DNA from: Puia sp.
Lineage (GTDB): Bacteria; Bacteroidota; Bacteroidia; Chitinophagales; Chitinophagaceae
Reading direction: 5' to 3'
Length of the DNA: 64,000 nt
Assembly (NCBI GenBank): GCA_031292515.1
Contig: JARLGZ010000104.1
Span: forward strand, 62,001 to 126,000
Part shown: positions 54,001-61,578 of the stretch, piece after piece
How positions within the stretch are numbered: the first letter of the stretch is position 1
Layout: each line of letters starts with the position of its first letter
Notes under the pieces: model-generated
Databases searched by the model: none
The model's input: the letters and a program-made list of their open reading frames with translations, nothing else
Told to the model about the DNA's origin: nothing
Position numbers and translations under genes: made by a program

Positions 54001-54524
54001 CCACCCTTTTCGTCCGTCACGGCCCCCCTGTTGGTACCGCGGATCGTAACCGAAGCCCCGGCGAGCGGCTGCCCCTTCTCATCGGTGACCACGCCGGGAA
54101 CCGGCGGGAGAGCGGCCGGAACAGCGGAAACACCCGGAACGACTGGCTTTTCCGCAGGACCAGGGCTCTGTGTAATGACAATAGAGCCCTCATCGATCTC
54201 GAAATCCAGGGACTCATCTCTCAGACAAGCCTTCATCACCTCTTCGATCGCCGCGTTCCGCACACTGATCGAAACAGGTTTCGCGTTTTTCAACAGCCTG
54301 TAATTGTAGAAAATGGAATAACCGGTTTGTTTTTTGATTTCGGCAAAAGCCTTTTCAAGAGGGACGTTTCTTAGCTCCAGGGTCACCTTTTGGCCGAAGG
54401 TGCGGGCTTGAACATTGAGGCAAACAACCAATAAAAAAAAGGACGTTAGCTTCATTACTAACAGAGTTTTGGTTACGAAACCCGGCCGCTGACGACGGGG
54501 TTTGAAAAGCGCAGTTAATTGCAT
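51018..54524 (-). CDS. susC: SusC/RagA family TonB-dependent transporter with STN domain
   Basis: The product is 1,168 residues. A long N-terminus precedes the signal (MKLTSFFLLVVCLNVQA, with a possible inner start at 54455). Then come an STN domain (about 45-115, VPLEKAFAEIKKQTGYSIFYNYRLLKN), a carboxypeptidase-like regulatory domain (GVVTDEKGQPLAGASVTIRGTNRG), the plug (VVVGYGTQKKENLTGAVGVI) and the 22-strand barrel. The STN domain marks transporters that signal to a FecR anti-sigma factor, encoded just upstream. It imports oligosaccharide with SusD. Its leader is covered by a predicted antisense RNA. Confidence 0.95.
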   Translation of the reverse strand: MQLTALFKPRRQRPGFVTKTLLVMKLTSFFLLVVCLNVQARTFGQKVTLELRNVPLEKAFAEIKKQTGYSIFYNYRLLKNAKPVSISVRNAAIEEVMKACLRDESLDFEIDEGSIVITQSPGPAEKPVVPGVSAVPAALPPVPGVVTDEKGQPLAGASVTIRGTNRGAVTDEKGGFKIDAEEGAWIDVSLVGYKTYSFKAVAGKPVSIILHLALSDMNDVVVVGYGTQKKENLTGAVGVIKSEVLADRPTASPANLLQGLAAGLTVSMQGSYPGAGANIKIRETSTWMGGSSPLFVIDGFVRDSSVFATINPTDIESISLLKDAASAAIYGIKGGNGVLLVTTKHGVADKTTISYNGSYTLNTREITPRRMNAFDAYTFADQAYDQKGIPSTDPSYYSADELAYFKTHSYDWLKDTWQNPWHTSHNLSMSGGSKGTRYYVSGGILRQQGATSNSFFKYNILAKLDGQISKRLSYSLNFSGEWDNGSRPFWAYDYGDFNLSNIYNRLLMNTPGRPSFINNLPVGNFDNSNTANLAKGAGGYIRPSNNYITPTFQLKYDIPGITGLSAKGTLAYNTYNSYTKGWHNAPYIYYFKTTGTNNHIVTDQLDSSLAGGYKILDQAQTAGIGAPTQLTENYVQSSNYQLDLMLNYEHSFGLHNISAFGGYEQSAYQGHWSSISDNNYSNTGYQQINGGSSSSTDWNIQGDEYQPTGFSSWLGRVDYNYNSKYMLGVTFRADGSYIFPSNKRWGYFPSVSAAWNAAKEDFFQGLTKYLDVAKLRFSYGVTGTDNTAPWQWQQTYNFNASSGVYLGSGLPPSTTLGSTVNPDITWERNHNYDIGLDLSMPKRLFGATLDWWNKRTTDILGSRIASVPSTVGATLPAVNYGIASAQGFEVTVSHENTVGQVYYRVAANWSVSSNKYVRVDQAASVRDYANLIGHPINGIIQGYRAEGIIRSQDDVNKILAANGPNFTLLGNKPQPGMIMYQDLRGPLGTDKPDGLVDNNDYGPISFNGVPRINYGFNFAVGYKGLELSAIFSGLARYQVMPTNVYYTRPLPGNDNLTIWKNAWTPATAATATMPSAIMNDWQGISNTEQNSTFWLKNGDLLRLKSLTLNYNLPARLFRNSQVKAVRIYFNGDNLYEWNHTKDWDPEMGGDFRTYPVLKGFTFGLNASF

Positions 54525-54531
54525 ACTTTTG
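54501..54531 (+). promoter_or_regulatory. Promoter antisense to susC
   Basis: TTTG at 54501-54504 and TACTTTTG at 54524-54531 are separated by exactly 19 bp, a full match to the Bacteroidota promoter consensus, on the strand opposite susC. The -7 element starts at the susC start codon. Confidence 0.6.
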
Positions 54532-54537
54532 TAAAGT

Positions 54538-54627
54538 TTGGGTTAAACAATAAGCAGTTCCAACAATTGTATTACTGGGCCAACCTGAACGCCTGCCGCT
54601 TCGGTCGCACCCGAAGCGGTTTTGTTT
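54538..54627 (+). ncRNA. Predicted cis-antisense small RNA against the susC leader
   Basis: About 90 nt would be made between the antisense promoter (54501-54531) and the intrinsic terminator (54596-54627). No ORF lies within it. It is complementary to the susC 5' leader, ending upstream of the coding region. Cis-antisense RNAs in the same position (DonS type) repress polysaccharide loci in Bacteroides. Existence is inferred from promoter plus terminator; the 5' end is approximate. Confidence 0.5.
54596..54627 (+). terminator. Plus-strand intrinsic terminator between fecR and susC
   Basis: A 9-bp perfect stem CCGCTTCGG / CCGAAGCGG (54596-54619) with a 6-nt loop is followed by TTTGTTTT. All neighbouring genes run on the minus strand, where no T-run follows the stem, so it can only end a plus-strand transcript. 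Confidence 0.72.
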
Positions 54628-54748
54628 TCAGTAAGCCACTATCCTGAAGCCGGGGCTTTCTATTTAATTTTTCATCTTCGCTGGTTTTTAGTTAGATAAT
54701 TTCATCTTTGACATCCGCCATCTTCAAAACTTCTATCTGCCCGCTTAT

Positions 54749-56017
54749 CTAAGGCATGACAATGATCTTATTCCCCTCGATGCTGAAATGTACCTGGCTC
54801 TTTTCCAGGAAATGAAACACCTTTGTCAGGGGCAGGGACCGCCTGATGTCTCCTCCAAACAGATCGCCCGTCACTTGCCCCCTGTATTCCACTTCCATAT
54901 CATACCACCGGCACAATTGTCTCATCACCGATTGAATGCTGGAATGATCGAACAGGAATACACCGTTTTTCCAGGCTACGGTTGCATCGGTGTTCACATC
55001 CCTGACAATTGAGATTTCCCCGTCCTTTCCCACCTGGGCCTGCTGTCCGGGCTCCAGTCGTCTATCTCTTCCGCCTTGAACGACCCTGACGCTTCCTTCC
55101 AATAACGTCGTATTGACGGTAGCCTCGTCAGCGTAGGCATTTACGTTGAAATGTGTCCCCAGCACTTCAATTTTTTGCGTTTTATTGACGACGACGATAA
55201 AGGGCATGGTCTTATCGGGTCGCACTTCGAAATAAACCTCCCCGGTGACATCGACCTGTCTTTGGCCACCTGCAAATGCTGTCGGATAACGAATGGAAGA
55301 AGCTGCATTCAGCCAAACGGCCGTCCCATCCGGCAGGATCAGTTTGTATTGGCCGCCCCGCGGTGTGCTCATCGTATTATAGAGGATTTCGGTTTCCCCG
55401 CCGTTCTTTGCCCGATAGGCCAACTGCCCGTTATCGAGCTTAACGATCCTGGTATTGCCCTGCCGCGCGAGTTCCCCATTGTCCGCACTGTCCAGGACGA
55501 TGGACGAGCCATTCGACAGGGTCAGGATAGCCCGGTTCCCGCCGGGAGGCACTTCTCTTCTCTCCGGTTTCGGGGGACTCGCCCGGAGGGTCACTTCCTG
55601 CCGGCGGGAATGGAGGGACAAATAATAGGCCCCATATCCCAGCAGCAGCACCACACAAGCCGCCACCGCATAACGTCTTCGGACAGAACCGCTGCGCCCG
55701 CCGACGGAAGGCATTTTACCCGCCTCCGGATACCCTTCTCCGGACGGTATCCCCGCTGGTCCCTCTCTCCCTCCATCCGTTCGCATGAATCCTTCCCGCG
55801 AAGCCTCTTTGTCAAACGCGATCATCTGTTTCAGATCCGACAGAATGTCCTTCCGGAGACCTTCCAGGTCCTGCGGTGTCTTACTCAGGACGACCTCAAT
55901 ATCGCCTGCATTGACGACATCATACCACTCGTGAAGCTGGCGTTGCTCATCTTCACTGGCGACGCCCTCCAGGTATTTTTTTGCGAGATCATTTATCTGT
56001 TGCGGGGTAAGGTTCAT
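54749..56017 (-). CDS. FecR-type anti-sigma factor
   Basis: The product is 422 residues from the ATG at 56017; nine extra codons upstream are possible. An N-terminal cytoplasmic part (MNLTPQQINDLAKKYLEGVASEDEQRQLHEWYD) binds the sigma factor. One membrane helix lies near 120-140 (YAVAACVVLLLGYGAYYLSL). The periplasmic FecR domain (YNTMSTPRGGQYKLILPDGTAVWLNAASSIRYPTAF) and a DUF4974-type C-terminus with FLFDHSSIQSVMRQLCRWYDMEVEY follow. It holds the ECF sigma until the STN domain of SusC reports substrate. Gene order sigma, fecR, susC is typical. Confidence 0.94.
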   Translation of the reverse strand: MNLTPQQINDLAKKYLEGVASEDEQRQLHEWYDVVNAGDIEVVLSKTPQDLEGLRKDILSDLKQMIAFDKEASREGFMRTDGGREGPAGIPSGEGYPEAGKMPSVGGRSGSVRRRYAVAACVVLLLGYGAYYLSLHSRRQEVTLRASPPKPERREVPPGGNRAILTLSNGSSIVLDSADNGELARQGNTRIVKLDNGQLAYRAKNGGETEILYNTMSTPRGGQYKLILPDGTAVWLNAASSIRYPTAFAGGQRQVDVTGEVYFEVRPDKTMPFIVVVNKTQKIEVLGTHFNVNAYADEATVNTTLLEGSVRVVQGGRDRRLEPGQQAQVGKDGEISIVRDVNTDATVAWKNGVFLFDHSSIQSVMRQLCRWYDMEVEYRGQVTGDLFGGDIRRSLPLTKVFHFLEKSQVHFSIEGNKIIVMP

Positions 56018-56087
56018 GGAGTATCCTTTCCTATATAGATACATGAACCGGGAATCCTTACGTAGAAAAACAAATTTTTTTTAGCAA

Positions 56088-56651
56088 CTACAGAAGCAGG
56101 AGGGGAAATACCAGTTTTTGACGATGGTTGCGCATGATATGCATCACCTTCGCCACATAGGCTTCAGCCGTACGCGGAGAGACGCCCAATTGCCGGGCTA
56201 CTTCCTCCAAAGGTTTGTCAAGCAGTTTATTATGGATGAAGACGATCCTGTACTTATCGGGGAGATGTTCGGTGAACCGGGTGAGGACGTCCAGTAACTG
56301 CTTATTTTCGAGATCGAATGTATCCGCTACCCTGCCCCCCTGCAATTGTCTAAAATTCCGCAGAACATTCGTCCTTCTCTTTTCATTTGCAAGAAAACGG
56401 TAAATGGCAAATCTTGCCATGCCTGCCAGATACAAAGGAAGGGACTGTATTTCCAACCTCGCTCGTTTGTCCCAGAGATTGAAAAAGACATTTTGAAGCA
56501 CTTCCCTGGCGTCTTCGATGGAGACCAGCCGCTTATGTGCCATGAAGAATAAAGGTTCCCAGTAACGGTTGTAAATTTCCGTGAAGGCATTCTCATCGCC
56601 GTTCTGTAACTGCAGCAGCAGTTCCTGGTCGCTATGTGAGTTAGTTTGCAG
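56088..56651 (-). CDS. ECF-type RNA polymerase sigma factor (FecI-like)
   Basis: About 187 residues if translation starts at CTG 56651. The first ATG (56543) falls inside region 2 and would lose DQELLLQLQNGDENAFTEIYNRYWEPLFF, which is normal sigma-2 sequence, so the true start must lie upstream. Only CTG and other non-standard codons are available before the in-frame stop. Region 2 (EVLQNVFFNLWDKRARL) and region 4 (LPDKYRIVFIHNKLLDKPLEEVARQLGVSPRTAEAYVAKVMHIMR) are intact. It is regulated by the FecR protein downstream and drives the glycan locus. Confidence 0.85.
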   Translation of the reverse strand: MQTNSHSDQELLLQLQNGDENAFTEIYNRYWEPLFFMAHKRLVSIEDAREVLQNVFFNLWDKRARLEIQSLPLYLAGMARFAIYRFLANEKRRTNVLRNFRQLQGGRVADTFDLENKQLLDVLTRFTEHLPDKYRIVFIHNKLLDKPLEEVARQLGVSPRTAEAYVAKVMHIMRNHRQKLVFPLLLL

Positions 56652-56669
56652 CCGGGCTTATTAAGACCT

Positions 56670-56677
56670 TAAAGATA
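56670..56677 (-). promoter_or_regulatory. Possible -7 element of the sigma factor gene
   Basis: On the minus strand TATCTTTA matches TANNTTTG except at the last base. It would start the RNA about 12 nt before the CTG at 56651. Confidence 0.3.
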
Positions 56678-56751
56678 ATAAAAAAGTAATGTAAGGAACT
56701 AAAAAATGGCGGACCGTGCGATACCTTGCCGTTTCCGCAAAACGAAAACGC

Positions 56752-57309
56752 ATGAAATCTCCCAGGCTGTTCCATATCAGCGAGGAACCGGGTATCCCCA
56801 GCTTTAAACCGAGGCCGTCGCCTTCCTTCTTTTCCGCGATACAAGGAGACACAGTCTTCGCCATTACAGAGAAACTCCTGCACAATTACCTCCTGCCCCG
56901 GGACTGCCCAAGGGTCACTTTTTACGCCAATGCGAAGACGACGGCGGCGGATGTCCATACCTTTATGGGGCATAGCTCCGCGGCGTTTGTCGTAGCCGTG
57001 GAAGCGGGTTGGTATCCCCTTATCGCCCGGACCCGGCTCTATTGCTATGAATTTCCAACCGGCTCCTTCTCGGTGCTGGATGAGATCGCGGGTTACTATA
57101 TCTCTTATGAGGAAGTCGCACCCGTATCCGTCCGGGAGATCGCCGACATCCCGGCGGAACTATTTAAAAGAAATATAGAGCTGCGTATCATGCCGACGCT
57201 ATGGATACTCTCGGACGCCATCGCCCGTTCTTCCCTGTCGTATTCTATCATCCGGATGCGCAACGCCATTCCCAGGCAAACGGAACCCGGACAAACCAAA
57301 ACCGGCTAA
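56752..57309 (+). CDS. DUF6886-like protein
   Basis: The product is 185 residues from the ATG at 56752; a GTG at 56716 is also in frame. The start MKSPRLFHISEEPGIPSFKPRPSPS, the CPRVTFYAN strand, and AFVVAVEAGWYPLIARTRLYCYEFP are recognisable as the family annotated DUF6886. There is no signal peptide or membrane segment. The repeated Trp/Tyr/His positions suggest a small-molecule or nucleotide fold, but the function is unknown. It is divergent from the ECF sigma gene and faces a convergent ABC permease gene. Confidence 0.75.
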   Translation: MKSPRLFHISEEPGIPSFKPRPSPSFFSAIQGDTVFAITEKLLHNYLLPRDCPRVTFYANAKTTAADVHTFMGHSSAAFVVAVEAGWYPLIARTRLYCYEFPTGSFSVLDEIAGYYISYEEVAPVSVREIADIPAELFKRNIELRIMPTLWILSDAIARSSLSYSIIRMRNAIPRQTEPGQTKTG

Positions 57310-57347
57310 CAGACCCGGGCCGCTCCCACAGATTCTTCTGACCGCCG

Positions 57348-59783
57348 CTATTCGGACCTGAGACTATTAACCGGATTCGATAGAGCGGTCTTGATCGCCT
57401 GGATGCCAACCGTCAACAGCGCGATTCCGGCGATACAAATACCCGTTATGGCGAACACCCACCATTCCAGCCCGATCCGGTAAGCGTAGCCCGACAACCA
57501 TCGGTTCATCAACCAACCGGCAAACGGGGCAGCGATGAGGAAGGCGATCACGACGAGCCGTAGAAAATCCCGGGAGAGTAAGGTGACAAGATCCGTAACC
57601 GAAGCCCCCAGGACCTTTCTGATTCCAACCTCCTTCGTACGGTTGATCGCCGCAAGCGAGGCGAGACCGAACAGACCCATACAGGCCAGGGAAACAGAGA
57701 TACCGCCGGCCCAGCCGACGATATTGCCGAGACGCGTCTCCGATTTATAAAAGGTATCCAGGTCCTCGTTCAAAAAATTATACTGCAGCGGATAGTCCGG
57801 TGCTATATTCTTCCATGCTTTTTGAATGGCTGCCAAAGCCATCGAAGGATCTCCGGGCCGTATGCGGACAAAAAAGCGATAGGGAATGTTCGGGGAAAAT
57901 TGACTGAACAACTGCGGCTCGATTTTATCCTGCATGCCGAGGTAGTTGAAATCCTTCACTACGCCGATAACGACCGGATCACTCGCGGGATCGGACCCGA
58001 AAAAGCCTGTTAAGCGCCGCCCGGTGGCATCGTCTATAGTCCAACCGAGTTCTTTCATCATCGTCTCGTTGATGATGACGGAACTGACCGTATCGACCGA
58101 CATCCCGTCGGAGAAATTTCTTCCGGCCAATAGTCTCATATCCATCAGCGGCAGATACCCGGAGCTGACTGAGTACTGCGTATTGCTGATAGATTTTCCA
58201 TTGTAGCGGAATGAATTCATATTCATTCCCTCGAGTTCCCCCAGTCCGCAGTCGGCACTGGCGGTGGCTACGATCTCCGGACGGGTACTCAACTCCTGCT
58301 TGAATAGTGGGTATAGTTTCTTCGTGTCCGGCACGCCCAGCGCCTCGACCACTACTACATTCTCTTTATTAAACCCCGGGTCCTTCGTCTGCATATAATG
58401 AAGCTGCTGCATGATGACCAGGGTGCCGATGATGAGACCCGCGGAAAGAATGAATTGCAGGGTGACCAGCGTCTTTGTAAAGAGATTCCCGCCTCCCAAC
58501 TTGATCTTTGCCTTCAGCACCTCCACGACCCTAAACCGGGAAAGCAGGAGGGCCGGGTAACTTCCGGCGAGGATCCCCGTGAGGATAACCCCGAAAGCCA
58601 TCAGGCCGTATAGTTGAGGAAATTGACGAAACGAAAAAGACAACTCTCTCCCGGATAGTCGCCTGAAAAAAGGCAGCAACCCGTTTGCCAGCAGAAATCC
58701 CAACAAACCCGCTATCATGGCCAGCAAAACCGACTCCGTCAAAAACTGGAAGACCAGCGACTTCCGGCTTCCCCCCATGACCTTGCGCACACCGACTTCC
58801 TTCGCCCGGTCCGCGGAACGGCCAATCGCCAGGGTAGTAAAATTAATAGAGGCGATCAGGAGCACGCCGGCCGAAATAATCAACAGGATCCATATCGATT
58901 GAGGGTCGACGGCTGGGGAACGATAATTCATATAGTTTGGGTCGGTATGGATGGCCGTCAAAGGCTGCAGGCCAAAACGAGGTTGGGGCCCTGAACTTTC
59001 CGGGGCTTCGGGCCTGGAGCCGCCGGTTCTATCGGTCTTCAGCGGAAAATATCTCCGGAAGATGTCTTCCAACAGCTTTTTATCCTGCGGTAAACGACTC
59101 CCCGGCTTCAGCTGCAGATAAGTGACATAGGAATTTACATTCCAGTTATTGACACCTCGTCTGCCTTCCGGGGTGGTGGCAAAATAATCGAAATTGCCCA
59201 GCATCCGGAATTGAAAAGAAGTGTTGGAAGGCGGATTCTCGGCAATCCCGGTGATGGTGAACGGGTCAAATACCTCTCCGATCTTTATCCTGATCGTCTT
59301 GCCGACGACATCCGTCGTTCCAAACAGGTTCCTCGCCGTCTCTTCGGTCAGGACCAGGCTTTGCAAGCCTTGCAGCGCCGTAGCAGGATCTCCCGATTTC
59401 AATTTAAACGAAAATGCGGAAAAGAACGAAGGGTCGGCGAGAGACAGAACCCCACGCGATTCTTTCTCGCCGGTTTTCAGGAATGCCGTATAGTACCCTA
59501 TATACCGGATATAGTTTTCCACGCCGGGCAGATCCCTTTTCAGAGCCGGTCCCGCCGGCATCGGCAGGAAGATACTGCCGCCTTCTTCCCCTGTCCTTAT
59601 ATTGACCCGGTAAATATCCCTGGCGTTCCTGTGAAAGCTGTCGAAGCTGAATTCATTGACCGAATAAAGCAGGCAGAGGCTGAAACAGGCGATACCCAAC
59701 GACAACCCGAACACGCTGATAAAAGAAAGAATCTTCTGTTTGCCGAGATTCCGCCAGGCTATTTTGAGGTAGTTTTTGAACAT
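57348..59783 (-). CDS. MacB/FtsX-type ABC transporter permease
   Basis: The product is 811 residues, the duplicated Bacteroidota form. It starts MFKNYLKIAWRNLGKQKILSFISVFGLSLGIACF (helix 1 plus MacB core domain), then periplasmic MacB_PCD (about 60-280), FtsX helices near 290-320, 345-365 and 390-410. A second core domain lies at about 430-640, and three C-terminal helices include EVGIRKVLGASVTDLVTLLSRDFL. The EVGVRKVMGGSRKSLV and EVGIRKVLGASVTDLV coupling helices contact an ATPase that is not encoded nearby. Probably exports peptides or lipoproteins, or transmits mechanical force. Confidence 0.9.
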   Translation of the reverse strand: MFKNYLKIAWRNLGKQKILSFISVFGLSLGIACFSLCLLYSVNEFSFDSFHRNARDIYRVNIRTGEEGGSIFLPMPAGPALKRDLPGVENYIRYIGYYTAFLKTGEKESRGVLSLADPSFFSAFSFKLKSGDPATALQGLQSLVLTEETARNLFGTTDVVGKTIRIKIGEVFDPFTITGIAENPPSNTSFQFRMLGNFDYFATTPEGRRGVNNWNVNSYVTYLQLKPGSRLPQDKKLLEDIFRRYFPLKTDRTGGSRPEAPESSGPQPRFGLQPLTAIHTDPNYMNYRSPAVDPQSIWILLIISAGVLLIASINFTTLAIGRSADRAKEVGVRKVMGGSRKSLVFQFLTESVLLAMIAGLLGFLLANGLLPFFRRLSGRELSFSFRQFPQLYGLMAFGVILTGILAGSYPALLLSRFRVVEVLKAKIKLGGGNLFTKTLVTLQFILSAGLIIGTLVIMQQLHYMQTKDPGFNKENVVVVEALGVPDTKKLYPLFKQELSTRPEIVATASADCGLGELEGMNMNSFRYNGKSISNTQYSVSSGYLPLMDMRLLAGRNFSDGMSVDTVSSVIINETMMKELGWTIDDATGRRLTGFFGSDPASDPVVIGVVKDFNYLGMQDKIEPQLFSQFSPNIPYRFFVRIRPGDPSMALAAIQKAWKNIAPDYPLQYNFLNEDLDTFYKSETRLGNIVGWAGGISVSLACMGLFGLASLAAINRTKEVGIRKVLGASVTDLVTLLSRDFLRLVVIAFLIAAPFAGWLMNRWLSGYAYRIGLEWWVFAITGICIAGIALLTVGIQAIKTALSNPVNSLRSE

Positions 59784-60105
59784 ATGCGCTGTTTGGAGAT
59801 TGCAGAATTAAAATAGGATTTCCGTAAAAACCGTATGAAGACGCATCCAAAAAAATGCCGAAGTCACAAAATGTTCATAATCTGTCATTTGAACTGAACC
59901 CAGAGACCCGATCGTCCGGAAATGATACAACCGCTGTTCATTTGTATTCATGGCTCAACGGACAGGCATCCGTAATTCGACTCTTCTTAGAGACAGTCGC
60001 TACTTTCTCACCCCGGATGGTCCGCATGGCGAATGACGGAAGCAGGGAGGACTAAAAGGGCTTTTTTGCAAGGGTGCAGGGCAGCGTGGCCGGCCTCGCA
60101 CCCTT
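59784..60105. other. Intergenic region without a supported gene
   Basis: This 322-bp gap lies between two minus-strand genes. A 66-codon plus-strand frame (59855-60055) has no family resemblance or plausible start region. An 8-bp stem AAGGGTGC / GCACCCTT (60070-60105) abuts the S41 gene's stop but lacks a T-run on either strand after it. Confidence 0.5.
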
Positions 60106-61560
60106 CTATCGTCTATCCAGGATTTTCAATGCCTCCGCAACCCAATCCGTTTCGGGATTCAAGGGAACCATCGGAGGTATGCCCACTCCTTCGAGCTTTC
60201 TTCGTTTCCGGTACCGTATCGTCGTACAGCCTAAAGTCATATTCGAATGGGGTACCGCCACGGCAAACACATTTCCATAACCCAGATAACCGCCCGAGTT
60301 CTCTCCGGCTGTTATCACTTTCCTGCTTTGCATCGCATCCAGGATAAAGGATTCGGCGCTGCTGGCGGTATTCCTGTTGTAGAGCACCACAATTTTCCGG
60401 GGATTTGCAAAAACGGTGTCCCGGGTGTTGTAGCTGACACGATCGTTGTCCATGGCTGCAAATGTATAAAGTTTAGCCCTCTGCATTTTTTTAATATAGG
60501 AACGCATATCATCAGCCGCCCCTTCCCCATAAGCAACGGAATCAGCCAGTATCTTGTCCAATTCATGCTGATAAACCTGAAGGTTGTCGGGGGTTACATA
60601 TATTTCACCGATGTCATTTGCAATGGGATGGGTATAGGCAAAATCGATCAGCCCCTGGTAACACTTATCCGCCCCGCCGCCGTTGTCCCTGATATCGATG
60701 ACCAGATAAGGGGATTCCGTGATCTGGCGGGCATGGACTTTATAGCAGGAGTCAAGGAGATTGAACAAAGGCCCGTTGAAAGAACCGACTTTCAGGTAGT
60801 GGGTATTCTCATTCAACCTGCGAAACTCAAAGGGGATCGCAGATTTGATCGCGTTTTGGCGGTTTTTGGACAGGAACAGCTCAGTCAGCGTACCGGTATT
60901 AAAATGTACCGTCTTTTGCTGCAGGGAGTGATCCCGCAGGTAGAGACGGACCGAAAAGACCGGATCTTTGCCGGGTGACAATATCGGAGACAATATGAAT
61001 TTCACCTGGCCCCTCTCCCATAATTTTGTGGAAGATTCAATGATGACGCCTTTGTAACAGCCGCTGCTTTTTATAACGGCAATCGTATAGTTGTCAGAGG
61101 GAAAGGAATAGTAGACCCCCTCGATTTCATCGCCCTTCCTGTGTTTCAGTCTTTCCATCGCCTGAGAGTCTAAAACCATGCGCTCCGTATGCATAAATGC
61201 GTATGATTGCCGGAACAGGTTGACGGCGGCCGTATCCTGGTCATCGATGGAAGGAAAGGTCTCTTCGATGTAAATATGACGATCTTTGAAGTATTTTAAA
61301 TATCGATCGATAAAATAACTGCAGTGGGTCTTGCAATGGTCCTTTAAAATAACGGCGCTGATATCCGCACAGAATTTTGCATAGGCTGCCCTCCTGTCGC
61401 CAGGTACGTTGTCTCTAAATGCGGCATGATTTCTTTCCATATAAGACTTCACAAAGTCAAAATGGGTCCCGCAGTCGCAGCTATTGTCTTGCGCCCGGCA
61501 GGCGATGCTTGCTATGACCAGGAGAGCGGCTATGGCCTGTCTCAATGTCGGGTATCTCAT
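60106..61560 (-). CDS. S41 family peptidase (C-terminal processing protease-like), exported
   Basis: The product is 484 residues. The signal is MRYPTLRQAIAALLVIASIAC, with a Cys21 that could be lipidated. A Cys-rich start (NSCDCG, DHCKTHC) is followed by an unassigned domain and then the S41 fold: YLVIDIRDNGGGADKC, then NRNTASSAESFILDAM with the nucleophile Ser at 400 or 401, then GENSGGYLGYGNVFAVAVP. No PDZ domain is obvious. Likely a periplasmic or surface protease; substrate unknown. It starts 18 bp after the DUF4932 gene's stop. Confidence 0.85.
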   Translation of the reverse strand: MRYPTLRQAIAALLVIASIACRAQDNSCDCGTHFDFVKSYMERNHAAFRDNVPGDRRAAYAKFCADISAVILKDHCKTHCSYFIDRYLKYFKDRHIYIEETFPSIDDQDTAAVNLFRQSYAFMHTERMVLDSQAMERLKHRKGDEIEGVYYSFPSDNYTIAVIKSSGCYKGVIIESSTKLWERGQVKFILSPILSPGKDPVFSVRLYLRDHSLQQKTVHFNTGTLTELFLSKNRQNAIKSAIPFEFRRLNENTHYLKVGSFNGPLFNLLDSCYKVHARQITESPYLVIDIRDNGGGADKCYQGLIDFAYTHPIANDIGEIYVTPDNLQVYQHELDKILADSVAYGEGAADDMRSYIKKMQRAKLYTFAAMDNDRVSYNTRDTVFANPRKIVVLYNRNTASSAESFILDAMQSRKVITAGENSGGYLGYGNVFAVAVPHSNMTLGCTTIRYRKRRKLEGVGIPPMVPLNPETDWVAEALKILDRR

Positions 61561-61578
61561 ATTTTCGTTGCCTCCTGG

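Noticed and set aside
54645-54670. Short GAAGCC / GGCTTTC inverted repeat upstream of susC
   Set aside because: The stem is five base pairs with a two-base loop, which is too small to form a terminator.
59855-60055. 66-codon plus-strand ORF
   Set aside because: Polar, no conserved pattern, isolated between minus-strand genes.
60070-60105. Hairpin AAGGGTGC / GCACCCTT next to the S41 gene's stop
   Set aside because: On the transcribed strand the stem is followed by GCAAAAAAG, not Ts, so it is unlikely to terminate.
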